A DNA stretch of 64,000 nt from Ascaphus truei (Eukaryota; Chordata; Amphibia; Anura; Ascaphidae), in NCBI GenBank assembly GCA_036426205.1, contig CM071568.1, forward strand, positions 45,958,483-46,022,482, given 5' to 3'. Below are positions 1 through 12,059 of the stretch, piece by piece; positions within the stretch are counted from its first letter, which is position 1; each line of letters starts with the position of its first letter. Position numbers and translations under genes: made by a program. The notes beneath the pieces were generated by a model that ran no database searches, had not been told where the DNA came from, and saw only the letters and a program-made list of their open reading frames with translations.

Positions 1-102
1 TAATGTTTTCTCACAGGTTTTGTAGTTTTGAAATGGTTTGCGAACTTTATACGTGTCAAATGGCGCTGCGTTGACATGACAGCGAGAGGTCACGTGATGC
101 CC

Positions 103-253
103 GTTGTCATGACAATGGGGCGCTAAGTGTCACCACGGTCGTGTCGTGGTGTTATGTTAGCATGACAACGGGGCGTTACCTGATGCCTCAGCACTATAAT
201 GCATCCCGTTGTCATGGCAACTTGACGCCGTGACGTCACATTGTCATGAAAAC
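103..253. repeat. Cluster of X-box-like palindromes on a ~52-bp period
   Basis: Four near-palindromic 14-mers occur in 150 bases: GTTGTCATGACAAT (103), GTTAGCATGACAAC (156), GTTGTCATGGCAAC (208) and ATTGTCATGAAAAC (240). The first three are 52-53 bases apart and are followed by related GGGGCG or GACGCC words, so they look like a decayed tandem repeat. The 208 copy is very close to the RFX X-box consensus GTTRCCATGGYAAC. Regulatory use is inference only. Confidence 0.45.
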
Positions 254-814
254 GTGCACCATTTGACCTCGCGGAGCCATGCGGACTGGACCTTGCAGGG
301 GGAGATGCCGCCGCAGGCAAGATAAAGATATAAATAAGATAAATTAATGTTAAAATGTTTATTGCAAAAAATCTCGTGGTTAGCGTACAATAGTAGGCGG
401 CAACCATGCCCATGCATGCTTTGCACACCAACCCCGTTCAATGCAAAACTATGGGTTTGACTTTTTTCTTTCCCCACCTTCTCTCTCTTCTCTCCACTTT
501 CTCTACCTTCTTCCACTACAGTCTCCCTCCCATCTATCACTAAACAGGTACGGATCCGCAATACCTGACTCAAAGCCAATGTTCTTCTGATCATTTGCTA
601 TTGCTCTTTCATTTAATACCTTATGATGTCATCAATTCTTTCCACCTTTCCTCCAGAATTCTTGCTTTCTCCTTACGTGCACTGACACTTTATCTGCTTT
701 CTGTCTAAACTATAGCTATCTGACTTGCCATATCTGCCACCAGCCTATGTGCATTATGATGTCACCGATTAGCTATATCTTACGGAGCGGCGGACAAAAC
801 ATTGTTTTAATATA

Positions 815-1028
815 CACCTCAACCCCGTTATAACGCTATCCGTTACAGTGCGAATCCGCTTATAACGCGATGCGAGCGGGGCTCCCAATTTTCGTATTTA
901 TTAATACTTTACAACACGATTATTGGTGTTTTAAATACTTTATTGTACAATGCATACAATTGTACATTATTTCTAACGCAATGTGATTCTTTGGACCCCA
1001 AGCACAGCGTTATAACGGGGTTGAGCTG
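815..1028. mobile_element. Tc1/mariner-type MITE, TA target duplication
   Basis: A 214-base non-coding element with terminal inverted repeats. The left end reads CACCTCAACCCCGTTATAAC and the right end is its complement, GTTATAACGGGGTTGAGCTG. TA dinucleotides flank it at 813-814 and 1029-1030. It has no coding capacity. A longer relative lies at 23237-23757, which confirms that this is a dispersed family. Confidence 0.75.
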
Positions 1029-1359
1029 TAGTAAGAGATATGTATATGTACACATACAGGTTTATTTATATTTGTTGTTTTTTTATTTAGGTTGATGCAT
1101 GCTTTATCACAGCATATTGTTTGTCAGTTGTGGCTGCTTGCTGCTGCTGATGTCACATGCCATGTTGATATCAACCAGTTGATCTGATTGCACCTAGGAT
1201 TCTTCCTCTTACAACCCCACTTTAAACTCCACTTTAACTAAAAAGTTTTTTCTTTTTCTTTCCAAAGTTAATGGGTGTTAATCTTACCCTTTATTGGACT
1301 TCTGAATTACCAATAATGTTTTTATGGCTTCATTCTCTGCTTCCCTCTTGTATGTATAT

Positions 1360-1651
1360 ATTATTATTATTATTATTATTATCGTTTATTAATAAAGCAC
1401 AAACATATTTTGTAGCGCAGTACAAGGGGTGAAACAGAGTGGTTATACTTGACATATACAGAAGGACATACCAAATAAGGACAAACAAGCACAGATACAA
1501 AAGGTAATGAGATGCCATTAATGTACACAGCGCTTTACAGCAGTATTACATGTGACAAATTAATATGAGACATAATGGGAATAAGCACTTCAGACATAAA
1601 GGTAAAAATTAGAAACCGTTCCTATCGCAAAGAGCTTACAATCTAAGTGTA
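1360..1651 (-). mobile_element. SINE/L2-like element, minus orientation
   Basis: An (ATT)n tract at 1360-1382 is the 3' tail seen from the opposite strand. It is followed by words shared with other copies in the window (CAGCGCTTTACAG, GAGCTTACAATCTAAG near 1630). This is the order expected for a reversed retroposon with an L2-like 3' end. The 5' limit is uncertain. Confidence 0.55.
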
Positions 1652-1937
1652 CGCCCCATGGCTCTTTACCCACCATTCACATGGAATTTGCTATACTGTG
1701 GTTCTTGTGGTCTCACTATATTATACTTGGAGACAGTAGCTCGGCAGTGAAAAAGACAGCAGAATGGCTGGAGCCCACCCAGGCGGCGATAACTGATGTT
1801 GGACTGCCTCCGCCGAGCTACCGCCGCCGCGCTGTTTGCCACTGCTCTGCTGCCTCCATCGCCCCCACACCACAGGTAGAGGCAATCATCATGTGTTCTG
1901 GATGTGGTCTGCAGGCTGCACTTTTCCCACCCCTGAC

Positions 1938-2078
1938 TTAGATTGTAAATTCTTCGGAGCAGGGACTACTTTCTCTAATCTCTTATGCATGAAGCACTTA
2001 TTCCTAGAACTGTATGTCACGTGTATTATTGCTGTAAAGCACTATGTAAATGGATGGTGCTATATAAATAAATATATA
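1938..2078 (+). mobile_element. L2-like retroposon 3' tail
   Basis: The block runs from TTAGATTGTAAATTC through GAAGCACTTATTCC and GCTGTAAAGCACTATGTA to GGTGCTATATAAATAAATA. The same ordered words recur at 13993, 20006 and 43012. The order, with a TAAA-type end, is typical of amphibian L2-derived tails. No reverse transcriptase is present. Confidence 0.65.
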
Positions 2079-3240
2079 CATGCATGTTTTGAGGAGCTGC
2101 ATTTTAGTGTTAGATTCTATTTTATCAATCTACTTTATCAATCTACTTTCTTTTTCTTTTACAATATTATTCCATTTGTTTTCACTGGAATTGAAAGGAG
2201 CGCCATTGATTTCCTGTGGGTCACAGAGGTGTTTTGTTGCAGGTATCTCCAGCACTGTAGATTAAGGAGGAATCTGTTAAAATGTAAAAATTAATTGTTG
2301 TTGCTTGCTGGAATTTTTTTGGGGGGGGAAAAATGAACGTTATCTCTGCTCTTTGACCTACATGTTACCCTTGGCAAAACATGTAATATTGAAAAAGTGC
2401 CGGAACACACATAATTAGGTGTCGTGAGTAAAACCAAACTTTACATCGTGAATAATTTTCTTGATCTTCTGCAGTTAAGACGTTTCTTTTTCTTGTCTGC
2501 TTTCTTTGACCTTTTTAATACATTCCCATACTGGTATTTAAAACATTCCTATAAAAGCTGCGAGTAACGGAACCAGATCTCGGTTGTTTGGTAATTGGTT
2601 AAAATAAAAAATATAAAAAAACAGGAATGTGATACTTGAATTCTGTTTCACATGTCCTGATTGTTTGGGCTATCACAGTTCTCCGGTGTTCATGGGTTAG
2701 GGAAAGGGTGAAACCGGTTAAACGTCTGCATCTCCGGAACATTAACTGCTTCTATAATACAAGCTTTTACTTCTAGAGGCAGTTTTCCACATACAATTCA
2801 GATTTTATTTCTAACAATTTTTTTGTTGAGCTGTTCCCATAACATCACCTTGTTTTAAACATTGGAAAGGGACAGCCTATACTGTATGTACATATTAAAT
2901 ACATGACTTGCACACACAAATCATCTTGGAGTGGCAATAAAAAAAAAATACACTTACATTCTCTCCCCCACCCCCCCTCTCAGTAGATAACAAAACATGG
3001 TAAGTTAAAGGCTCTGTCGTGTGTGCGAAATATGAATTCTCAGATGTACTGTGGTTGAATGGAACATTGTGAAGAGTTGTAAGAGCTGTGAGGAGTAACC
3101 GGTTCAGTGTATCAATGACAACTGTGAATTCCATGTTGGAAAGTTCAGTTGTATGGGTCACCTGTTGGGTAAAATAATAGGGTTTCTAAACCTTGTAGAA
3201 TAGAGCATTCTGATTGATTAACCACTTGGCTCTCATTTAG

Positions 3241-3527
3241 TGCTGGGGGTGGCGTGAGATTTTCTGGGGGGTGGAGGAGGGGGGGGGGGGGGGGTGCACA
3301 GCACTTGGAGGCCCCTGCACTCTTTCCCAAAGCATTTCAATTAAATGCCAGGGAGCGTGAGGCCTCTGTAAGTTCCCTTACCTGTTCTCCGGTGGCTTCT
3401 GGTGTCACATGTTGTCGCAACGTTAGAAAACGCCATAAAAAAGGGGTAGGGTGGGGGGGGGGGGGGAAGGGCAGGCGGCCGGGGGGGGGGGGGCGGGGGT
3501 GCAGACTGAAAAGTTTGCACACCTCTG
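3241..3527 (-). mobile_element. hAT-type MITE, G-rich, minus orientation
   Basis: The right end AAGTTTGCACACCTCTG is the complement of the left terminus of the element at 20626-20974, so this is the same family reversed. ATTTAG is repeated at both borders (3235-3240 and 3528-3533), probably part of an 8-bp duplication. The interior has G runs at 3278-3292 and 3450-3495. The open frames through it are not genes. Confidence 0.6.
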
Positions 3528-3860
3528 ATTTAGCAGATGTGTCCAGGTGGTTAAAATGAACCTCTGCCCAGAGGTCAGTGCAGTCTAAGGCTGAGGACCC
3601 ACTGCGGTCGGTGGCGCACTCAACTGCGTGCGCGTCACTCAACAGCTCGTGACTTCCTCCTGGGCCGGCCCCGGTCCCTCCTCACTGCAAGGCTCACTAC
3701 GCGCTGTGACGCGTCAGCCAGCAGGGGATGCTAGAGGATTGTGATCCCGAGCGGTGACGGGTAACGTGGTGCGCCGGTGAGCCTATCAGCACCGGGGTCT
3801 GTACCTTCCTGGAGCTGTCAGAGCTTCCCCCACCTCTAAAAGGTAGTGTGGTGTGTGTGC

Positions 3861-3862
<2 letters not shown>

Positions 3863-3892
<30 letters not shown>
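3863..3892. repeat. (GT)n microsatellite
   Basis: An uninterrupted GT tract of about 30 bases. Confidence 0.9.
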
Positions 3893-3895
<3 letters not shown>

Positions 3896-4213
3896 CGCAC
3901 GGTGTATCTCCCCCTAGGACATGCACAGGGGGCAAGATACTTACATTATAGGAGTTAAACTCATAGACTTCTGGGGGAATTGTTAATTTAAATACAATTT
4001 TACAAACACCCTGTATATGTTTTGCTACCCATCAGCACCACCAATTATGCATTATAAATTTATATCATTTATTGCTACATTATTTAAAAAGAGATACGCA
4101 CTTGCCAGTCCTGCAACATAGTATGCCTGGATCCTTCCCTTTTTAAATGATCTGCAACCCTGTGCACTTAGTGACTTCTCCATCTCTTAAATTCAGCATG
4201 AGTCCTAATGAAA

Positions 4214-5625
4214 GTGTGCAAATTCAGCGCAGGGCCTCCGATATATGATGTGTGAATTCGGCGCAGGGCCTCCGATATATGATGTGTGAATTCGGCGCAG
4301 GGCCTCCGATATGATGTGTGAATTCAGCGCAGGGCCTCCGATATGATGTGTGAATTCGACGCAGGGCCTCCGATATGATGTGTGAATTCAGCGCAGGGCC
4401 TCCGATATGATGTGTGAATTCGGCGCAGGGCTTCTGATATGATGTGTGAATTCAGCGCAGGGCCTCCGATATGATGTGTGAATTCGGCGCAGGGCCTCCG
4501 ATATGATGTGTGAATTCAGCGCAGGGCCTCCGATATGATGTGTGAATTCGGCGCAGGGCCTCCGATATGATGTGTGAATTCGGCGCAGGGCCTCCGATAT
4601 GATGTGTGAATTCGACGCAGGGCCTCCGATATGATGTGTGAATTCAGCGCAGGGCCTCCGATATGATGTGTGAATTCGGCGCAGGGCTTCGATATGATGT
4701 GGTGAATTCGCGCAGGGCCTCCGATATGATGTGTGAATTCAGGCAGGGCCTCTGATATGATGTGTGAATTCAGCGCAGGGCCTCCGATATGATGTGTGAA
4801 TTCAGCGCAGGGCCTCCGATATGATGTGTGAATTCAGCGCAGGGCCTCCGATATGATGTGTGAATTCAGCGCAGGGCCTCTGATATGATGTGTGAATTCA
4901 GCGCAGGGCCTCCGATATGATGTGTGAATTAGCGCAGGGCCTTCTGATATGAGTGTGAATTCAGCGCAGGGCCTCCGATATGATGTGTGAATTCAGCGCA
5001 GGGCCTCCGATATGAATTTGTGTGAATCGGTTGCAGGTGGTGAATTCGGCGCAGGGCCTCCGATATGATGTGTGAATTCGGCGCAGGGCCTCCGATATGA
5101 TGTGTGAATTCGGCGCAGGGCCTCCGATATGATGTGTGAATTCCGCGCAGGGCTTCTGATATGATGTGTGAATTCAGCGCAGGCCTCCCGATATGATGTG
5201 TAATTCAGCGGCGGGCCTCTGATATGATGTGTGAATTCAGCGCAGGCCTCCATATGATGTGTGTGAATTCGGCGCAGGGCCCCGAATGATGTGGGAATTC
5301 GGTGCAGTGAATTCGGCAGGGCCTCCGATATGATGTGTGAATTCGGCGCAGGGCCTCCGATATGATGTGTGAATTCGGCGCAGGGCCTCCGATATGATGT
5401 GTGAATTCGGTGCAGGTGAATTCGGCGCAGGGCCTCTTCTTTAGTCCATATTGATTTGTGAATTCGTCGCAGAGGGGCCTCCGATATGATGTGTGAATTT
5501 CGGTGCATGGTGAATTTGGCGGCAGGGCCCATCCTCTCGCTATGATGTGTGAATTCAGCGCAGGGCCTCCGATATGATGTGTGAATTTGGCGCAGGGCCT
5601 CCGATATGATGTGTGAATTCAGCGG
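4214..5625. repeat. 32-bp EcoRI-containing tandem satellite
   Basis: About 44 copies of a 32-base unit, GAATTCRGCGCAGGGCCTCC followed by GATATGATGTGT. The first two units carry an extra AT. Most units contain an EcoRI site, and alternate copies differ as GAATTCA or GAATTCG, suggesting a higher-order pattern. Copies from about 4680 to 5560 contain many one-base gains and losses and some rearranged units, while earlier copies are almost uniform. The minus-strand frame at 4993-5532 merely translates the repeat. There are no spacers, so it is not a CRISPR array. Confidence 0.95.
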
Positions 5626-5710
5626 TGGCCAGACAGGGATGCTGTTAACTTAGTCTCTGACTTAAGTTTGAAGAGCAGGCCGCTTGAATCCTGTGATGTC
5701 ATGTCTAGAA

Positions 5711-5928
5711 TAGAGATGGGGGCGAACCAGTTGCAATCCGTTTTGCGGATTTCCGTCCCGGATTTTTACCAAAATCCGATTTGCACTCCGGTATCCAAGA
5801 GAGAGACACCAATATATCAAGTTCTATATCCATCCCCTCAAACCTCCCTCTAAATATCATAGGGAGAGACTTCTGTGCTCCTTTTTATTTGGAGGAGGCT
5901 TGAGGGGTGAAAATTTCACCCATCTCTA
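5711..5928. mobile_element. hAT MITE with perfect 8-bp target duplication
   Basis: A 218-base element with ends TAGAGATGGG and CCCATCTCTA. It is flanked by GTCTAGAA at 5703-5710 and again at 5929-5936. An 8-bp duplication is diagnostic of hAT elements. The interior contains CCCCTCAAACCTCCCTC, a word shared with 11359-11375. No coding capacity. Confidence 0.85.
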
Positions 5929-5936
5929 GTCTAGAA

Positions 5937-8590
5937 ATAAACTTGAATGCATCACCTGATGGGGGCAAAAGAATGACTGGGAGATGGTTTGGGAGAAGTG
6001 GCACATTTTAACTTTACTGTACATTACATTTGCAAAGCTGCTAAATGTACGTAAAAACTAAGGGGTGTAGAAAATGGGTTGAATGACCGAGTATATTGTA
6101 ACTCAAATGTGTAGATCGGTCAATTTAAATGTCTATTGCTTCGTAACAAAATGTACGTTTATTATGACTATTTGACATGTATAATCCCACTGCAGCATAA
6201 CGTCAGACGGTTTGGGGATTTATGGTAACACCGTTTAATTCTTCCTTGCTATGAACTTTAACATGGAAAAGGGAACTATTTTCCCCAAATTCTCTGCCAT
6301 GTTTTGAAGTTTATAGCTTTTCCCATGATAATCATTCTGTGGGATCAGGCCTATCTAAAAAGAAAACCCCAGTTTTTACAAGGTTTGGGTATTAATAATA
6401 ATATTAGCTCATCCTCGTGCCCCCATGATCCCGAGTTACATTGGCACTCAAGGGGTTAAAATGCTCCCATTTCTTTTTTAACATGAAGAATTAGTTCAAG
6501 TTAAATGGTACGCTGAGATTTACAGTTTGTGCTGTGTTTTTGGCAAACTTCAGGAACGGCATTGAGATTTATAGCACTGGTTATATTTTATCTAAGCATT
6601 TTGTGGCTCACTGTAGTATTATCATGGGATGCTTGTGGGAGATATCTTCAGTCAGTTTGGCTTTGTTTCAACTAACAATTTTCACACATTTCTTCCAAGC
6701 TCTCTTGGTGTAAGCTCAGAACTTGCTATTTGGGATTCCTATATTGAATTTAAGCATATTTCAACCTCTTTTCAGATAATCACACTCATAAATACTGTAA
6801 CATTTGTTGGTGTTATCACACATTTAGTGGTGTGAAAGGTTCATGTTATTCCTAGGTGGCTAGTAAAGTATGTTACTGGAGCAATTATAAAATAATGGAG
6901 ACTTACGGAGTGATGGTTGTTTGGTTTGGATAATATTTCTGTACGTATTCCTACAGTTGTAACACTTTGTGCCAAATACGTTTTCATGTCATATCACATA
7001 TCAAACTGATAAAATACTTTTCTTGAGTTGAAGTGGTTTAACATGTCTCCTGGGAAATCAAATTGTGGTCCGTTTTTATCTTAACGTATATATTCAGGCA
7101 TTTTTGACAGTTTTGGCACCTAAAATATTTTACATATCTAATGCGCTGGTGATACAGACGTCTGCTTTCCCTTTTTCACCATGTAGGTGGAAAGCCAGTC
7201 AATAATTCTAGCCGTTGATTAGCTCTCATAAGAATAATCGGGTAACATTGTGAGGTATTCAGAAGACCTTGTGGCTGGTGGGATACCTAGCATATTGGTC
7301 TTAAATACAAGCTTGTAGTTCAGTTTCTGCCGGAGGCCTTTACACGTGCGGCCACAAATTCTCCTCGAGTCCACCCTCCCACCTGCCATTTGGTAAGATC
7401 TTTATCTTTATTTTCTCCCCACTATTAATTGGATGTTACATTTAAAGTCTTGAATATATTACCTTGATTCACATCACTATCATGATTTTGTGATGTAAGT
7501 TGCTTGGAAACTATTGGGTACAAATTGAGTTTCTACATTTATTTTTATTTTTACGAGTCCCAGATTTTGTGCGGAGAGAACACACTGACCCCTATCCAAT
7601 GTCTCATGCAGTAGCTGTTCACAATGAAACATATTGGGATTCTGATCAGGGTAATGTTTTCAGTTGGAGTCAATAAGCAGTCTTCATAAGAGCTGATAGC
7701 TGGGGCAAAATTGTTAGATCACAGCGCATTGTAGCCACCTTGACGATGGTATTGAGAACATTACATAGACTAGTGAGCGTTAACAAATGAGTGAATTTGC
7801 TGGTCTTGATTTGTATGCTCACAATTTATCGCATTATGTTGGAAACATTTTGAGTAATTAAAAAAAAAAACATTTTTAAACGGGACATTGATGAGCATTT
7901 TTTATGTTTGATTATGGAATGAAAAGTCCTTGCATGAGAATGACTTCTGAAATATCTCTCCATCCTTTATTTTATTTTTTTCCTTTTATTATTGGGCCCA
8001 GATCATATATTTTTTTTGTGTGGCATTAGAAAACAATAGTATAAATGCAGTCTTGTGGAGACTGTTAAGTCAAAATCATTTCAGAAAGAGCCATGGCCAC
8101 ATGTTGTTAATAAAACAGTATGGCAGCCCTTGCAGTTAACACGAGGATATCCCTTTTAGGTTGTTCCACAATATACTTTGAAGTGGAATAAAATGGGGGT
8201 TTCATGTTGGGTTCTTTGGTAACCCATACATTTTACAACATGTGAACCCGCAGATACCAAGAACATTGAGTAGGTGTGGAGGTTTAGCGCATAGAAGAGA
8301 AATGTATATATTACATGAACTGGGCACCATTTCAAAAGTTCACAAGGCAGGCAGTATGATCTCTGATGTTTTGAAACACATTGAAATGGTTTTTAGCTAT
8401 TCTTCAGGTGAACTAATATAGTTCAACAATCTCTCTTAAATATCCTTTAAATCATCCCTCTTACATGGTCCAAAAATGTGAATATGTAAAACAAAAAAAA
8501 CATTAATGTTCATATGCATGTGTACTAAAATATGTACATATAACAGCGATTTTTGTGTATTCATATATAAGTGCTGGTGTATGTGTGTAA
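5937..8590. other. No recognised feature (2.6 kb)
   Basis: AT-rich, apparently unique sequence. I saw no exon with splice borders, no long inverted repeat and no family shared with the rest of the window. Short open frames here lack codon structure or recognisable motifs. Confidence 0.5.
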
Positions 8591-8903
8591 TAAGTATATG
8601 AAAAAAGTGTGTGTGTGTGTATATAACAAAAAGGATAAATTACAGTGCCACAGTAAAGAGAACAACAATCTTATATATTCCCCAGTGTATTATATTGCAA
8701 TATGTTTTTATTAAACTGGCGCTCGATACAAAAAAGTGCAATTCTTATGTAAGAAAATGTTTTAATCATTGTAAGGTGAAATACCAAACGATGCAAAAAT
8801 AGTGATGTGAAAAAAAATACAAAATACTTTAAAAAGTGCTGCTCAAACCCTTTACAGGATTGCTCCTTCAATCCTCATCAGTGTTGTAGTCCAGGCTGTC
8901 TGG

Positions 8904-9144
8904 AATAATAATAATAGCATGTTCTTGTATAGCGCTGCTAGTTTTACGTAGCCCTTTACAGAGTCATATTGCAGACACGGCCCCTACCCCGTGGAGTTTA
9001 CAATCTATGTTTTTGGTGCCTGCAGCAGAGGGAGATAAAGTGACTTGCCCAAGGTCACAAGGAGCCAACACCAGCAATTGAACCAGGTTCCCCTGCTTCA
9101 AAATCAGTGCCAGTCAGTGTCTTTACTCAATGTGCCGCTCCTTC
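8904..9144 (-). mobile_element. CORE-SINE (tRNA-derived), minus orientation
   Basis: Read on the minus strand it has the full order: a GGCTC-type A box, a B box seen here as its complement GGAACCTGGTTCAATTGC-like (9074-9090), the CORE segment (AAGTGACTTGCCCAAGGTCA on the + strand), an L2-like tail (GTGGAGTTTACAATCTATG) and an (ATT)n end at 8904. The same family occurs at 34866, 62128 and 63537. RNA polymerase III transcription is known for such families. Confidence 0.8.
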
Positions 9145-9442
9145 CAAATATGTGAATAAAAAAAATAAAAACACAAATAGTGCAATATGTCCAGATAAAT
9201 AGAATTCTATAGAATAGATTCCCAGTTTCATCAAGATTGATGTTCACAGCGCTGCTGCTTCCCGGAATCGGCATCCGGGTTTTCCAACCATGAAGTGCGG
9301 AAGCCAGCCAATCACGAGTATGTTTCAAAACATTTTAGATAAATATCTAGTATATTATATTATCGATATATATATATATATATTGATACGTATATAGATA
9401 TATAGTACACCACATCCAGATTACATGCTTACAGCATAAATA

Positions 9443-9740
9443 GTTTTCATTATCTGTGTAAAAAGGGACGTCCAATGTTATCCTTCATTCCTGCATGATT
9501 AGAGTTTCTCTTCCTTAAGTTGTGTTTTTTGTGATGTTAGCAGTATTCATTACATTGCAAATACTGTATGAATTGCTTAATGGTGTCACCACTTAAGTTA
9601 ATTTATTGGTTAAAAATAAATATCAATAATATATTAAACTAAAGAAAATGTACAATAATGACTGCTTTTAAGAGGCCACAAAATGCATGTAATTAGGATG
9701 GAATATTTATGAAAACAGCAAAACATGTGAAATTGTGTGT

Positions 9741-9771
<31 letters not shown>

Positions 9772-10052
9772 TACACACGTTTTGCTGCTTTCATAAATAT
9801 GCTTAGTGCTTTTTGGGGCCTCTTAAAGGCAGTCATTATTGTACATTTTCTTTAGTTTAATATATTAATTGATATTTCTTTTTAACTAATAAATTAAGTG
9901 GTGACACCATTAAGCAATTCATACAGTATTTGCAATGTACAGTAATGAATGCTGCCAACATCACAAAAAACACAACTTAAGGAAGAGAAACTTTAATAAT
10001 GCAGGAATGAAGGATAACATTAGACGTCCCTTTTTACACGAATAATGAAAAC
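9443..10052. repeat. 610-bp palindrome with ~300-base arms and (AT)n centre
   Basis: The left arm starts GTTTTCATTAT, continues through AAAAAGGGACGTCC and ends at the (TA)n near 9743. The right arm is its complement and ends at 10052 with GGGACGTCCCTTTTTACACG-type sequence then AATGAAAAC. Matching blocks occur along the whole arm, for example CTTAAGTTGTGTTTTTTGTG against CACAAAAAACACAACTTAAG. Mismatches are scattered single bases and small indels. No coding frame and no clear target duplication. A fold-back transposon or an inverted duplication would both fit. Confidence 0.9.
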
Positions 10053-10069
10053 TTATTACCTCTATATAT

Positions 10070-10210
10070 CTGTTCTGTAGTATTAGATAATACTGCATTT
10101 TAAAAAAAGTATTTAACTCTTAATGCCATTTGTAATGAATTTTAAAGCATCCTTTGATTGCTATAGCTGGTTTTAGTCCACTTCTCAAGCAGTGCAACAT
10201 ATTTGTAATA
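10070..10210. repeat. Dispersed repeat, relative at 26205
   Basis: Shares GTAGTATTAGATAA, a TTTTAATG-type word and TTGCTATAGC in the same order with 26215-26290. The family is not recognised. Confidence 0.4.
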
Positions 10211-11063
10211 CTTTCCTGGGTGTAATAATTTGTTGCCAATATTCCCAACAGTTTGAGCTGTAAACTGTAACAATAGATACCGTAGTCATATAAGGATACA
10301 TTGTAGCTGCTGAGTTACACTGACTGTGTTATGCACACAATCAGGATTTTTACAGATTTATAACATGAGCACCAAACGATTGCCAGCTTAGGTAAGAATG
10401 TAGAATTATACATAGTCGCATGCTTTACATATACAAATAAGCAGGGAAAAAGGGGGAATGTAGTATTGCTGCTTTAAACTGTGTCCTATTTTATTGGAGT
10501 CTCTCTCGCGTTGTGTGTATGTATGTTGCTATATCTATATATATCTCCCTCTAAATAACACACAAATGCACACACCTTCATGCTTAATTCAATTCAAATC
10601 CACAGTTCTGTAAACACTCGAGCCGGGGACCTGCTGGATCCCGCGATACTTACCAGTACAAGTAGCGTCTGTACTAATTGGCATTTAGAGGGAACTATTC
10701 GCTTATCCCCTAGTGTAGGCATGGTGTTGTTTATAGTTCTAGATTGTAAATGTGACCGTTGCACTAGCGACTGATTAGTATGTTTAATAGTTAGTACTTA
10801 GGGATCCAAATATCTAGAGATGGGCACATTTTTTCTTTGGATTGGCCAGTTCCTTTCAGCTGCAGATTTCCACGCTCAGTCTCAAAAAGTCAAATCCATC
10901 AGGTATTTTTCTATCACTGAAAATTCGAGTGACGGATTACAAATCCGTGGTGAGGAAGACTTCCATTTTAATGTGTGTGTGTGTGTGTTATGGTGGGTGA
11001 AAAGGTAACTAAAAACCCTCCACCATATAGCATATAAAAAATCAAATATTGCCAGCTACCAAA

Positions 11064-11178
11064 ATTCGCGACGAGACGTTGCATTGTCGCCGTCGCGCTT
11101 ACTATAAGCGCACGTGGCGGCAATGCATTTGTTATTGGGCGCCATCGTCCGTCGCGGGCACTATACGCGCGGCCTAAG
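11064..11178. mobile_element. Harbinger-type MITE fragment (one end)
   Basis: Ends GGGCACTATACGCGCGGCC followed by TAA, the same terminus as the complete element at 57207-57479. The interior is GC-rich (TTGTCGCCGTCGCGC) as in that copy. The other terminus is not seen, so it is truncated. Confidence 0.6.
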
Positions 11179-11227
11179 AGATGTGAATGTGCTCATAAGT
11201 AATCTTTATATAATATAGACAGAAGAT

Positions 11228-11228
<1 letters not shown>

Positions 11229-11288
<60 letters not shown>

Positions 11289-11310
11289 AGAGACGGAGAG
11301 TACGAGAGAG

Positions 11311-11342
<32 letters not shown>
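11229..11342. repeat. (GA)n then (CT)n microsatellite
   Basis: An impure GA tract switches to a CT tract at about 11314, so the two halves can pair as a hairpin. The following 11348-11420 matches part of the 5711-5928 MITE (CCCCTCAAAC, TCTGTGCT), so the microsatellite may have grown inside a MITE copy. Confidence 0.8.
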
Positions 11343-11344
<2 letters not shown>

Positions 11345-11976
11345 TATATACTGTATATATCCCCTCAAACTTCCCTCCAAATAAATTAGGGGAGTTGTCT
11401 GTGCTGAAAAAGGAGCGCACCTGAGGAACGCTAATGCATATACAAAGTATACACTTTCTAAAATGCTGTCCACAAGAACTATACTGAGTGGACAAGGCTA
11501 AGACCGGTTTTAATAACATCACAGAAGTGACGCCAGCTGAGAGGGACTGCACACTGAGAGGTCGCTCCAGAACCCAGTGGCTTTTACTGCTGCATCAGGA
11601 ATCGTGACGATTACCGTATATTTATATACTGCTGCTTTATACATAGGGTATGTGGACACTAGGGTTGTAATTTCTTTTCATACCCTGATCTCCACTTTTT
11701 TTCAGCCGATGGGTTCTAGGATCTTGACTAGGGGTTCTTAAACTGTGGTCCATGGACCCCCTGAGGGTCCGTGGGGAGAATTTTTTTTTGACAACTCTGA
11801 CGAATGTTTAAGTTCTGCAAACTACTATTAGCAAACACAAAGGCCTCATATTTTTCTCACTCGGTGTATCCTATCCTGAGTTCATATGTTTTTTAAAAAA
11901 AAATTTTTTTTTTTTTATATTCATTCATAATTGTATTGAATTTTTGGCACAGCATATCACAATATTTACGTATGCT

Positions 11977-11987
<11 letters not shown>

Positions 11988-12033
<46 letters not shown>
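11988..12033. repeat. (TA)n microsatellite
   Basis: A 46-base TA tract at the left edge of the nested material, probably the insertion point within the hAT element. Confidence 0.85.
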
Positions 12034-12038
<5 letters not shown>

Positions 12039-12059
12039 CACCTTAGTTGGGGAGCTGGG

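Noticed and set aside
4993..5532. 179-residue minus-strand frame with repeated EFTHHI units
   Set aside because: A direct translation of the 32-bp satellite; the unit is not a multiple of three and the frame stays open only through indels.
4214..5625. CRISPR-like regular array
   Set aside because: There are no spacers; units are contiguous 32-bp copies in a vertebrate context.
5668..5853. 61-residue + frame over the hAT MITE
   Set aside because: It lies across the boundary of a non-coding MITE with a perfect target duplication.
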